From Parahaliea aestuarii (GTDB lineage: Bacteria > Pseudomonadota > Gammaproteobacteria > Pseudomonadales > Halieaceae), in assembly GCF_008064635.1 (NCBI RefSeq), contig NZ_VRYZ01000006.1:124001-188000 (forward strand): a stretch of 64,000 nucleotides of DNA, written 5' to 3'. The position numbers and the translations under genes are program-made. Positions within the stretch are counted from its first letter, which is position 1. Each line of letters begins with the position of its first letter. A model generated the notes under the pieces. It saw nothing but the letters and a program-made list of their open reading frames with translations. It ran no database searches and was not told the DNA's origin. Positions 39,383-47,708 of this stretch are shown here, piece by piece.

Positions 39383-40795
39383 CTAGTTGTCCACGGTCAC
39401 CGGCGCAAAGCGGCCGCTGGCGCTGATGACGCCCAGCGCGAGTATCACAACGAAGAGCGCCGCATTGGCGGGTATCTGCAGGTTGAAATCGGTCAGGGAG
39501 TGAATGAGTAGAGCCAGCGTCCCCATGACACAGGCGAAGGCACACCCCTGCATGACCGGATCACGACGACGGAACAGGGCCCGCAGCGCGAGGTAGAGGC
39601 AGTAAATCACTGCCGCTGCCAGCAGGGCAAAACCCACCAGCCCGAGTTCGCTGGCGATTTCCACATAATCATTATGGGTATGGTCGTAAACCTGGGGAAC
39701 AACGCCGGTACTGTAAGAGGGGTAGGTGCTGTAGTAGGAGCCCGCACCGGTACCGCTCAAAGGGTAGTCGGCAATAATTTGCAGCGACTCCTGCACCACT
39801 TCATCCCGGTGCTCGGTAACCGCCGAGGTCTCCTGCAAGCGCTGCACCACCTTTTCCACGCCGAAGAAATTGCCGACGATCAGCAGGTCGACCACCAGCA
39901 AACTGGCAAAGAACAGCAGTCCGGAGCGAGTGATGCGACGCCGGGCCGACAGGTAAAGCAGCCCGGTGATACCGAGACTGGCAAAGAAGGCGATATTGCC
40001 CATGCGTGAGCGCGTCAGCACCAGGGCGATGACCATCACTACCAGAGACAAGCGCAACAGTCCCTTGCGCCCCAGCATAGACTGCAGGAAGCGCCGCACA
40101 CCGGCCCGCCAGTGAGGCGATCGCTCCTGCGCCAGCTCGCTGAGCAGCAGGCCGATACCGACCGCCAGGCACAGCTCCAGATAACCGGCCAGGTGATTGC
40201 GATTGACAAAGGTGCCCGTCGCCACGCCGCGGTAGGCCTCTTTCTCTACAACAAACCCGTACTCAAGCCCGGACAGGGTCATCAGGGAGCCATACGCGGC
40301 CTGGCAGACCCCGCTCACAATCAGCACGATTGAAAGCGCGCGCAGGCGCTGCCGGGAATTGACCAGCACCAGCGTCAGGCAGAACACCAGCACCAGGCTC
40401 AGGGATTCGAACAGTGCCGCGCGGCTGGCAAAGGGATTGAGGGACAGAGTTGGGGACGAGCCGGACAGTTCGTGAACTCGCATGGCCTCCGGGGACAGCA
40501 CTGCAATCCAGGCGGGAGGCAGCGGTACGATCTGCAGGCACATCCAGGCCAGTGCGGCCACCAGCAGGAACAGGGCCGGAGCAGCCTGGGCCAGCGCCGC
40601 CCCGGTAGTCAGCCGCCCCCTCAGGTAGAGCACCAGCCATACCATGGCCAGGATCATCGCCGCCAGTTCGAACAGGGCCAACGCCCACCAGCGGTTGCTG
40701 CCGAGCGGCAACGGAAGCCAGAACAACAGGGCCAGAAAGCCGTAAAACAGCAGGCTGGCGGATGCAGGCTCAGCCTGCGCACTGGATTGATTCAT
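39383..40795 (-). CDS. O-antigen ligase / Wzy-like polymerase family membrane protein
   Basis: A 470-residue protein with about 12 transmembrane segments and a long periplasmic loop (about 330-375). The Wzy_C/ligase signature is HTHNDYVEIASELGLVGF, with a conserved His, and an upstream Arg-rich RSRMGN element. The family either polymerises repeat units or ligates glycans. Since a second such protein (43122) sits inside the EPS operon on the opposite strand, this one may have the other role (ligation, or glycosylation of a different product). ATG 40795. It lies between a regulator and the glycine-rich secreted protein, all on the minus strand. Confidence 0.88.
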   Translation of the reverse strand: MNQSSAQAEPASASLLFYGFLALLFWLPLPLGSNRWWALALFELAAMILAMVWLVLYLRGRLTTGAALAQAAPALFLLVAALAWMCLQIVPLPPAWIAVLSPEAMRVHELSGSSPTLSLNPFASRAALFESLSLVLVFCLTLVLVNSRQRLRALSIVLIVSGVCQAAYGSLMTLSGLEYGFVVEKEAYRGVATGTFVNRNHLAGYLELCLAVGIGLLLSELAQERSPHWRAGVRRFLQSMLGRKGLLRLSLVVMVIALVLTRSRMGNIAFFASLGITGLLYLSARRRITRSGLLFFASLLVVDLLIVGNFFGVEKVVQRLQETSAVTEHRDEVVQESLQIIADYPLSGTGAGSYYSTYPSYSTGVVPQVYDHTHNDYVEIASELGLVGFALLAAAVIYCLYLALRALFRRRDPVMQGCAFACVMGTLALLIHSLTDFNLQIPANAALFVVILALGVISASGRFAPVTVDN

Positions 40796-40864
40796 CTGCG
40801 CCTACTTTAACTTGGCCTTATCTACGCTGCCCGCACGCTTGTCAGAGTGAATCAACAGGCCGGG

Positions 40865-40894
40865 GGCGCATTTGCGCCGCCTCCGCAAGCGGAG
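40865..40894. repeat. Two adjacent perfect palindromes
   Basis: GGCGCA-TT-TGCGCC (40865-40878) is followed two bases later by CTCCGC-AA-GCGGAG (40881-40894). Both have six-base arms and two-base centres and lie in the 122 bases upstream of the ligase-like gene (start 40795). They could be paired operator sites; no T tract supports a terminator. Confidence 0.4.
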
Positions 40895-40917
40895 AGCGGC
40901 GATGCAGGAAAAGTAGG

Positions 40918-41247
40918 TCAGTGTGGACTGGGGCACACTTTTCGGATTTTGGGCCGGAAGAACGGGAAACCCCAGATGGGGTGACGACCGACCATTACCC
41001 AGCTGATGACTTTGCGACAGCCCTGGCCGTGACCACCGCCCCAGGCACCTCCCCAGTATCCGTGACCGTAGCCGCCCCAGCGGTTACCGCTCTGGTGCCA
41101 TTTGCCACCGCGGTAATTGGCGGTGGGCAAGCTGGCGGGATGTCGCTCCTCCTCGAACAGTGCCTGATCCCGGGGCATGACATCAGCATTGGCCTGCCCC
41201 AGGGGCAATGCCAGTACTGCCGCGAAGGCAAGATAGCGCTTCTTCAT
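40918..41247 (-). CDS. Small glycine-rich secreted protein
   Basis: A 109-residue protein with a signal peptide (residues 1-21, cut after ANA) and a strong GGAGG ribosome site before ATG 41247. After a short charged stretch it has a Gly/Tyr/Trp-rich, repeat-like segment (residues 56-77, GGYGHGYWGGAWGGGHG), then a more ordered C-terminus with CRKVISWVMVG and two Cys that could pair. Function not recognised. It is divergent from the EPS operon and shares its 390-base upstream region, so a role at the cell surface or in the matrix is possible. Confidence 0.65.
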   Translation of the reverse strand: MKKRYLAFAAVLALPLGQANADVMPRDQALFEEERHPASLPTANYRGGKWHQSGNRWGGYGHGYWGGAWGGGHGQGCRKVISWVMVGRHPIWGFPFFRPKIRKVCPSPH

Positions 41248-41342
41248 CTGGTGACCTCCATATGTGTGAAGAAAACGGGTGTTTCACCATCAATACTGGA
41301 ACAGCCCTGTCCAATTGGCCAACGCCAGGACCGCCAATACAA

Positions 41343-41354
41343 ACCCGTTTGGGT
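41343..41354. repeat. EPS control-region element, copy 1 (ACCCGTTTGGGT)
   Basis: Inverted repeat with ACCC/GGGT arms around GTTT. It is identical to the copy at 41503; a reverse-oriented half copy lies at 41273. Probably a regulator binding site. Confidence 0.45.
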
Positions 41355-41502
41355 GCAAAACGAACGATTGTCGCCCTGCATAACGTGCTGGAACGCATAG
41401 CAAGCCGCTTGCTCAAGGTTCGCCACCGGCGTTTTACCCGGCGCAGTCGCCTTCCGGGCATTACAGCTCTCCCTTTATATTCCGTATGTACTTTAAAGAT
41501 TC

Positions 41503-41514
41503 ACCCGTTTGGGT
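41503..41514. repeat. EPS control-region element, copy 2 (ACCCGTTTGGGT)
   Basis: Exact second copy of the 12-base element at 41343, located 124 bases upstream of the phosphotransferase start and next to an AT-rich patch. Confidence 0.45.
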
Positions 41515-41637
41515 CAGCAGGCGTAAGCGGAGAGGTAAAGAAGCCTCACGTGACCCATGTGGTACACGCATGAAATCGCCAATGTCCAGCAGTATAAACA
41601 GCGCCGCCATTCAAGTGACTACAGAGGGAATTGCGCC

Positions 41638-43110
41638 ATGAATATCGGCAGTCTTGGAATACACACCCCTCGCCGGGACTATGCAGGCGCCGTCGGAGGC
41701 GTTGCGGGCATTCCGGTAAAACGCCTGTTCCGCCGGCAGGATTGCCTGGCCATGAATGCGCAGATCTACCTTTGCATGCTTTTGGCGATGGCCAGTCTTT
41801 TATTGCTGGCCTGGTGGCGCAACGGCGCGATTACCGCCCCCTACCCGCAACTGGCCGGCTTTACCGCACTGGTAATGTGGCCTGTCTACCAACTGACGGG
41901 GGTCTTCCAGCAGTCCCGCGGACGTATACAGTGCCTGTTGCAGCTGACCAAGGCATGGGGGCTTACCCTCGGCTTCATACTCACACTGGGCTTTGTCACC
42001 AAGTCCAGCGAATCCTTTTCCCGCCTGGTGCTGGTCGGCTGGGCCCTGCTGGCCTATTCGCTGCAGGTGATCTGCTACCTCACAACACTCAAGCTACTGC
42101 AACGCTTCCACCTGCACTACGGCGAGCCGATTCGCACCGCCATCGTCGGTTCGCAAGCGCTTGCCCACCACCTTGCCCGCAGCTTCGATGACAACCCCTG
42201 GCTGCCGGACCGCATCATCGGCGTCATCGACAACAGTGTGAAGGGGCGCGACAGCTGGGACGGCTCCCTGTCGCCCTGGCTTGGCTACACCCGCGACCTG
42301 GAGCAACTCGTTCAGCAACACGGTATCCGCCGGGTATATATCGCCCTGCCTCTGTCCTGCTCCGACATGATTGAAAGCATCTACGACCGCCTCGTCGACA
42401 AGAACGTGGACATCATCTGGGCCCCGGACATCTTCTCCCTCAGGCTGCTTAATCACGGTGTCAGCGAGGTCGCCGGCGTCCCCCTGCTCAGCCTGTCTGA
42501 AAGTCCGATGGCCCGGGAGGGACAGGTGCTGGCGAAGTCGCTGCTGGACACGCTCGTTGCCTCGTTCGCCCTGCTCCTGCTCAGCCCGCTGATGATCGCA
42601 GTGGCCCTGGGCGTCAAGCTCACCTCACCCGGGCCGGTCTTTTTTCGCCAACAGCGCCACGGCTGGGACGGCCGCGTCATCGAGGTGATCAAGTTCCGCA
42701 GCATGTACATGCACCGGGAAGATGGCGACAGCGTCACCCAGGCCAGCCGTAACGACAAGCGTGTCACCCCGATCGGCCGCTTTCTCCGTCGCTCTTCAAT
42801 CGATGAACTGCCGCAGCTATTCAACGTACTGGGAGGGTCGATGTCTCTGGTGGGCCCACGCCCACACGCCCTGCAACACAACGAGTACTACGCATCACTG
42901 ATAAAGCCCTACATGATCCGCCACCGGATCAAGCCCGGCATCACCGGCCTGGCCCAGGTCAATGGCTGCCGGGGGGAAACCGAAAGCGTGGACAAGATGA
43001 AGCACCGGGTGGACTATGACATCGACTACATCAACCGCTGGTCGCTCTGGCTGGATATCACCATACTGGTGAAAACGCCGTTCACCTTGCTGTCCAAAGA
43101 TATCTATTAA
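41638..43110 (+). CDS. Undecaprenyl-phosphate sugar phosphotransferase (WcaJ/VpsL-like)
   Basis: A 490-residue enzyme that starts repeat-unit synthesis by moving a sugar-1-phosphate, by family usually glucose, to undecaprenyl phosphate. ATG 41638 has a GAGGG site nine bases upstream. Four hydrophobic helices (about 40-160), then a CoA-binding-like Rossmann domain (RTAIVGSQALAHHLARS), another membrane helix near 305, and the catalytic bacterial sugar transferase domain: FFRQQRHGWDGR, IKFRSM, DELPQLFNVLGGSMSLVGPRP and PGITGLAQVNG. Complete two-domain length for the polyisoprenyl-phosphate hexose-1-phosphate transferase family. First gene of a nine-gene operon. Confidence 0.93.
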   Translation: MNIGSLGIHTPRRDYAGAVGGVAGIPVKRLFRRQDCLAMNAQIYLCMLLAMASLLLLAWWRNGAITAPYPQLAGFTALVMWPVYQLTGVFQQSRGRIQCLLQLTKAWGLTLGFILTLGFVTKSSESFSRLVLVGWALLAYSLQVICYLTTLKLLQRFHLHYGEPIRTAIVGSQALAHHLARSFDDNPWLPDRIIGVIDNSVKGRDSWDGSLSPWLGYTRDLEQLVQQHGIRRVYIALPLSCSDMIESIYDRLVDKNVDIIWAPDIFSLRLLNHGVSEVAGVPLLSLSESPMAREGQVLAKSLLDTLVASFALLLLSPLMIAVALGVKLTSPGPVFFRQQRHGWDGRVIEVIKFRSMYMHREDGDSVTQASRNDKRVTPIGRFLRRSSIDELPQLFNVLGGSMSLVGPRPHALQHNEYYASLIKPYMIRHRIKPGITGLAQVNGCRGETESVDKMKHRVDYDIDYINRWSLWLDITILVKTPFTLLSKDIY

Positions 43111-43121
43111 GCGCCCGCGCG

Positions 43122-44342
43122 ATGCTCACCCTGAGTTCCCGCGACCCGCTTACCGGCCTGCCTGCACCGGGACTGTTAAGGTCCAAGCCCGGCGCCCTCG
43201 GCGCGGCGCTTTATACGCTGTTGTTCCTGAAGCTGCTGATCTCCTTCTCGGTACAACTGGGCATTCTGGGTGCCCTGAACTACGCACTGGATTTGCTGAT
43301 GATGCCCCTCGTCGGGCTGGCCCTTGCCGTCTACTGGCAGCGCCTTGGCGAGGAGGCGAAAATCTGTGTCGGTGGCCTGCTCTGCTTTACCCTATACCTG
43401 GTCGTACAGGGTGCCTTCTACCACAGGCCCGGCGCCACTGTGATCTACTACACCCGTTTTGTGCTGCCGCTACTGCTGTACTTTGCCCTGATGTTGTGTG
43501 CGGTGAACCACCGTCACGCCAGTGCCCGCATCACCGAGAACATGGTGGCGCTGGTCTTCGTGCTCGGCTTTGCCGGCCTGCTGTTCATGCCCGACAACGT
43601 CAATCACGAGCAGACCAAGCTGCCCACCTATTTCGGCAACCTGCACAAAGCGGCCTATATATTTTCCGTCGCCCTGATCATCGGGACCCTGTGCTATCGC
43701 GCCCAGGCTCGCGGCCGCCAACTGCTGTTGCTTGGCATGATGCTGTTCGGTGTGTTCATGCTGCTGGTCGGCTGGTCCATTCGCACGCCGCTGGTACTGC
43801 TGGCGGTGTACTTCGGCATTCTCTACCTGTCCCGCTTCGGCGCCACCGGCAAGGCAACACTGTACCTGCTGGTACCCGCTGCCATCCTCAGCCTAGCCCT
43901 GCTCTCCACCGAAGTCATCGACTGGAACCGTATCTCCTCCGGCCGGCTGCACATGTGGCAGGTGAAGCTGCAGATGCTGTCCAGCGCCGACCTGTCACAG
44001 CTGGTGTTCGGTCGCGGCTTCGGCAGCGACTACATCGAGGTGGCAAACTGGTTCGGCGAGAAAGATTCACACAATAACTACCTGCAAACGGTTACTGAAC
44101 TCGGCGTTGTCGGCCTGCTGTTACTGATAGCCAACCTGGTGCTGCTGTACCGGGTGCAACCCAACCGGCACGGTCGCGCACTGGTACTGGCCTACATCGC
44201 CACTGGCCTGTTCAGCAACGGCATCATCTATCGCCTGCTACCCGGCTATCTGGTGGCTGTCGCCCTGGCCTACATTGCCCTCGCCCAGGCAGCGCGCCCC
44301 CCTAACCACTCAATCTACACAGGACACAAGGGCCGACCATGA
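43122..44342 (+). CDS. O-antigen polymerase (Wzy)-like membrane protein
   Basis: A 406-residue protein with about 11 transmembrane segments. The family signature DSHNNYLQTVTELGVVGLL lies after the large periplasmic loop near residue 315, together with an Arg-bearing SIRTPLVLL helix start. It probably polymerises the repeat units flipped by Wzx (48641). It starts 11 bases after the phosphotransferase stop and overlaps the acetyltransferase by four bases. Sequence variability of Wzy proteins makes the assignment rest on topology, motif and context. Confidence 0.85.
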   Translation: MLTLSSRDPLTGLPAPGLLRSKPGALGAALYTLLFLKLLISFSVQLGILGALNYALDLLMMPLVGLALAVYWQRLGEEAKICVGGLLCFTLYLVVQGAFYHRPGATVIYYTRFVLPLLLYFALMLCAVNHRHASARITENMVALVFVLGFAGLLFMPDNVNHEQTKLPTYFGNLHKAAYIFSVALIIGTLCYRAQARGRQLLLLGMMLFGVFMLLVGWSIRTPLVLLAVYFGILYLSRFGATGKATLYLLVPAAILSLALLSTEVIDWNRISSGRLHMWQVKLQMLSSADLSQLVFGRGFGSDYIEVANWFGEKDSHNNYLQTVTELGVVGLLLLIANLVLLYRVQPNRHGRALVLAYIATGLFSNGIIYRLLPGYLVAVALAYIALAQAARPPNHSIYTGHKGRP

Positions 44343-44815
44343 CCTACCAGCGCCCCACCCGCTATTTCAACGCCGTCAGCCTCTATCGCTGTTACCGGGG
44401 CGACCCGGGCACGGGATTCACCCCACTGCGCAAGTTCGCGGAAGCGTTGAACTACTTTCTTTTCAACTGCTCCATTCCGGCCGCCTGTGTCATCGGAGAT
44501 CGCACCTACTGCTCCCATCGCGGCATGTCAGTGGTGATTCACCCCCAGTCAGTGATCGGCGACGACTGCGTGATCGGTACCTGTGTCACCCTGGGAGGGC
44601 GCGGCAAGGGCATGGAGGGGGCACCGCGCATCGGCAACAACGTCTACATTGCTACCGGCGCGAAAATTCTCGGCCCGGTCAGCATCGGCGACAATGCCGT
44701 TATCGGTGCCAACAGTGTCGTCCTGCACGATGTCGCTGCCAACCAGACGGTGGTTGGCATACCGGCCACGCCCCTGCCCGCGCAGCCCCGGGACAGCAGC
44801 GAGATGGCGGCATGA
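44339..44815 (+). CDS. Serine-acetyltransferase-like hexapeptide acetyltransferase
   Basis: A 158-residue left-handed beta-helix acetyltransferase. Repeating hexapeptides run from about residue 60 (VVIHPQSVIGDDCVIGTCVTLGG) to 130, with the catalytic His in SHRGMSVVIHP. It resembles CysE but lacks the long N-terminal helical domain, as is common for sugar O-acetyltransferases in EPS clusters (VpsC-like). It most likely acetylates the polysaccharide or a sugar nucleotide. Overlaps of four bases on both sides indicate coupling within the operon. Confidence 0.87.
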   Translation: MTYQRPTRYFNAVSLYRCYRGDPGTGFTPLRKFAEALNYFLFNCSIPAACVIGDRTYCSHRGMSVVIHPQSVIGDDCVIGTCVTLGGRGKGMEGAPRIGNNVYIATGAKILGPVSIGDNAVIGANSVVLHDVAANQTVVGIPATPLPAQPRDSSEMAA

Positions 44816-45714
44816 GCTACTTCATCATCGGCGGCACCGAGAAAGCCGGCACCACCTCGGTCTTCGAATACCTGGCAATGCACCCGGGCGTGCGGCCGTC
44901 CCAGCGCAAGGAAACCGACTACTTTCGCCAGCCCAACTGCAGCGAGCAGGGCTACCGGGCTCTGTTTTCACCCGGCAGCGCTGACCAGGTCTGCATGGAG
45001 GCCTCGCCAGGCTACCTGGGACTGGCTCGCGATGTCGCACCGCGTATCGACGCCACGCTGTCCGGCTGCCGGCTGCTGTTTATTCTGCGCGACCCGGTTG
45101 AGCGCCTGCAGTCCAGCTACCGCTTCCATCGCAGTCGCTTTTTCATTCCGCAGTGGCTGGGTATCGACGACTACGTGCAACTTTGCATGGCCTACGACGA
45201 GGGTCGCATCGCCCTTGCGGATACCCCCTTCGACAACTCCTGGTTCCTGGATGTGCTGCCCGCCGGTCGCTATGCCGAGCATCTCCAGCACTACTTCGAT
45301 CACTTCGGCGACCGCGTCATGCTGCTCGATTTCGACCAGTTGAACCGCGAGCCCGATACCGTCATGCAGCGCATCGCCGGAGCGCTGGACCTCGACGCCG
45401 GCTTCTATCGTGACTTCGAGTTCTTTCGGGCCAACGCCACCTTCCAGGGCAAGCACCACTGGCTGCACGCCCGGAGCATGAAACTCAATCACTGCCTGGA
45501 GCCCCTGCTGCGACGCTATCCGCGCCTGAAGCGACGTATCGTCGCCCTGTACCGGCGCGTGAACGGCGCCGGATTACCGGAGGATTCCACCCTGTCGCAG
45601 ACTTCGGTAAACCAGCTCCGCGACTACTATGCACGCGACGTCGAGCGGGTTCGCCAGCTGCTGCGTGCCACCGGAACCCCAACCATTCACTGGAGGCACT
45701 TTCATGCCGCATAG
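44812..45714 (+). CDS. PAPS-dependent sulfotransferase (first of two)
   Basis: A 300-residue sulfotransferase. The 5'-phosphosulfate loop is IIGGTEKAGTTSVFEYL (residues 5-20) and the 3'-phosphate site is ILRDPVERLQSSYRF near residue 95. It would transfer sulfate from PAPS to a hydroxyl or amino group of a sugar. Its place between the acetyltransferase and a glycosyltransferase in an EPS operon suggests it sulfates the polysaccharide. ATG 44812 overlaps the previous stop by four bases; the 3' end overlaps the next gene by 11. Confidence 0.88.
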   Translation: MSYFIIGGTEKAGTTSVFEYLAMHPGVRPSQRKETDYFRQPNCSEQGYRALFSPGSADQVCMEASPGYLGLARDVAPRIDATLSGCRLLFILRDPVERLQSSYRFHRSRFFIPQWLGIDDYVQLCMAYDEGRIALADTPFDNSWFLDVLPAGRYAEHLQHYFDHFGDRVMLLDFDQLNREPDTVMQRIAGALDLDAGFYRDFEFFRANATFQGKHHWLHARSMKLNHCLEPLLRRYPRLKRRIVALYRRVNGAGLPEDSTLSQTSVNQLRDYYARDVERVRQLLRATGTPTIHWRHFHAA

Positions 45715-46771
45715 TATCGTGACGATCAGTACCCGCGCCCCCGGGGGTATCCGTTCCGTCGTGGAGAATTACCAGCAGAGCGACGTTTTCTCGGGCTACG
45801 ATGCCTACTGGCTCGCTTCACACGCCGAAGGCAGCGTTTTCTACCGCTGTGGCCTGTTCGCCAGCTGCCTGGCCAAACTGCTGTGGCTGCGACTGCGGGG
45901 GCACCGGCTCTACCACCTGCACATGGCGATGAAAGGCAGTTTCTTCCGCAAGTCGATCATCCTGTTCCTGCTCAAACTCAGCGGTGCAAGGGTCATACTC
46001 CACCTGCACGGCTCGGAGTTCGACCAGTATCACGAAACCGCCAGTGCGCCGGTGAAATGGCTGATGCGCCACACCCTGCTGGCCGCCGACTTCGTGGTAG
46101 TGCTTTCACGGCGCTGGCAGGAAACCGTGGAGGACATCGACAGCGGCATCCGCTCCCGCCTCATCTACAACTACGTAGAACCGGTGCCGGAAATACCGCT
46201 GACCGGCGCGCTGGCGATGCACCGGGCGCAGCCGGACGTGGTGCGCTACGTCTACATGGGAGAAGTGGGGCAGCGCAAAGGTATCTACGACCTGTTGCCG
46301 GCCTTCGGCGAATTGTGCAAGGTGTGCGACAAGGTCGAGCTCATCGTCTGCGGCAGCGGAGAAATAGATGCGGCCAGGGCACTGGCCCTTCAATGCGGCA
46401 TAGCTGACAAGGTTACCTTTGTCGGCTGGATCTCGGGCGACGACAAATACGCCATGCTCAACAGCGCCGATGTGCTGGTGCTGCCCTCCTACCACGAGGG
46501 GCTGCCGATGGCGATACTGGAGGCGATGAGCCTGGGCAAATGCGTGGTCTCCTCGACCGTCGGCGGCATTCCCGAGGTGATCGCCTCGGGGGAGAACGGG
46601 CTCCTGCACAGCCCCGGCGATATCCCCGCGCTGGTGGAACTGCTGGGGCGGGCCGCCAATGCCCAGTGCCGTGACCAGCTGGGCCGGCAGGGCCGCAGCA
46701 GCTACTACGAACGCTTCACGCCCGGTTCCATCGTGCCGCAGATTCGCAAGCTCTATCATGAGCTCGCGTAA
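45704..46771 (+). CDS. Glycosyltransferase family 4
   Basis: A 355-residue GT-B fold glycosyltransferase. ATG 45704 has GGAGG eight bases upstream. The N-terminal acceptor domain begins SIVTISTRAPGGIRSVVENY; the C-terminal donor domain shows YMGEVGQRKGIYDLLPAF, VTFVGWISGDDKYA and the nucleotide-sugar EX7E motif in EGLPMAILEAMSLG. It adds one sugar of the repeat unit on the cytoplasmic face. Donor and linkage cannot be read from the sequence. Confidence 0.9.
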   Translation: MPHSIVTISTRAPGGIRSVVENYQQSDVFSGYDAYWLASHAEGSVFYRCGLFASCLAKLLWLRLRGHRLYHLHMAMKGSFFRKSIILFLLKLSGARVILHLHGSEFDQYHETASAPVKWLMRHTLLAADFVVVLSRRWQETVEDIDSGIRSRLIYNYVEPVPEIPLTGALAMHRAQPDVVRYVYMGEVGQRKGIYDLLPAFGELCKVCDKVELIVCGSGEIDAARALALQCGIADKVTFVGWISGDDKYAMLNSADVLVLPSYHEGLPMAILEAMSLGKCVVSSTVGGIPEVIASGENGLLHSPGDIPALVELLGRAANAQCRDQLGRQGRSSYYERFTPGSIVPQIRKLYHELA

Positions 46772-47234
46772 ACTCCTGGCGGTGTGCTCCGGTGGCGGCC
46801 ACCTGATTGAATTGCTGCGCCTTACGCCGGCGTTTGAAGGCTACAGCGTAGTACTCGCGTCCACCGCGCCGGAAGCCCCGGAGGGCCAAGCCATCGCGCG
46901 CTACTACCGGCTGACCGACAGCAACGCGACACAGAAACTGCGCTTGCTGCGCACCGCCTGGCAGACGGCCGCAGTAGTGTTTCGCGAGCGGCCCGATGTG
47001 GTGCTGTCCACCGGAGCGGCCCCGGGCCTCCTGGCCCTGGTCTGGGCGCGGCTGCGCTGTGACAAACTGGTGTGGATAGACAGCATCGCCAATCCGGAAA
47101 AAATGTCGCTGTCGGGTCGCATTGCCCGCCACCTGACGCCGCACTGCTACACACAGTGGCCTCACCTGCAACGCAGCGCCGGCGTGCAATACCTCGGCAG
47201 CCTGATACCGCTGAATCTGGAGCCGGGTGCATGA
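46758..47234 (+). CDS. Alg14-like glycosyltransferase subunit
   Basis: A 158-residue protein matching the N-terminal, membrane-associated half of a split GT-B glycosyltransferase (Alg14/EpsE/PssD type). The N-terminus is LLAVCSGGGHLIELLRL, and the PDVVLSTGAAPGLLAL and WIDSIANPEKMSLSGR segments match the acceptor-binding domain. It works only together with the Alg13-like partner encoded next, with which it overlaps by four bases. The pair would add one sugar to the lipid-linked repeat unit. Confidence 0.87.
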   Translation: MSSRKLLAVCSGGGHLIELLRLTPAFEGYSVVLASTAPEAPEGQAIARYYRLTDSNATQKLRLLRTAWQTAAVVFRERPDVVLSTGAAPGLLALVWARLRCDKLVWIDSIANPEKMSLSGRIARHLTPHCYTQWPHLQRSAGVQYLGSLIPLNLEPGA

Positions 47235-47707
47235 TTTTCCTGACGGTCGGCACACAGTTGCCCTTTGACAGGCTGGTCGCCACGGTGGACGCCTACTGTG
47301 CAGCTCACCCCGGGGAGGAGGTCTTTGGACAAATCGGCGATGGCCGCTATCAGCCGGAGAATTTCGCGGCGGTTCCCTTCCTTTCTGCCACGCAGTGCCG
47401 CAGTCAATTCCGCCGGGCAGAGCTGGTCATCGCCCATGTTGGCATCGGCTCCATATTCACCGCCCTGGAATTTGCCAAACCCATTGTCATGATGGCGCGC
47501 CTGGCACAGCACAGTGAACACCGCGACAACCACCAGGAGCAGACCCTGCGTTATTTCTCGCGCCTGCAACACTGCTATCCCATCAACGATGCCGACCAGC
47601 TTGCCGACGCCCTGGTGCAGGCCCGGCAGCACCCGGAACAACGTGAGACGGTGTCCCGCTTCGCACCGGAAACCACACTGAATGCACTGCGGAAGGTATT
47701 GGCCTGA
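47231..47707 (+). CDS. Alg13-like catalytic glycosyltransferase subunit
   Basis: A 158-residue protein matching the C-terminal nucleotide-sugar-binding half of GT family 28 enzymes (Alg13/EpsF/PssE). It begins MIFLTVGTQLPFDRLV and carries the donor-site block AHVGIGSIFTALEFAKPIVMMAR with HSEHRDNHQ after it. It forms a heterodimer with the preceding Alg14-like protein. Such split enzymes often use UDP-GlcNAc or UDP-glucuronate/galactose; which one applies here is unknown. Confidence 0.88.
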   Translation: MIFLTVGTQLPFDRLVATVDAYCAAHPGEEVFGQIGDGRYQPENFAAVPFLSATQCRSQFRRAELVIAHVGIGSIFTALEFAKPIVMMARLAQHSEHRDNHQEQTLRYFSRLQHCYPINDADQLADALVQARQHPEQRETVSRFAPETTLNALRKVLA

Positions 47708-47708
47708 C

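Larger units (their letters stand above)
41248..41637. other. 390-base divergent control region of the EPS operon
   Basis: No gene seen. It separates the glycine-rich secreted protein (minus) from the initiating phosphotransferase (plus). It carries the element ACCCGTTTGGGT twice (41343-41354 and 41503-41514, 160 bases apart) and the half element AAACGGGT, its reverse complement, at 41273-41280. An AT-rich patch at 41470-41500 is a plausible promoter area, though no clear -35/-10 pair is assigned. Confidence 0.6.
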
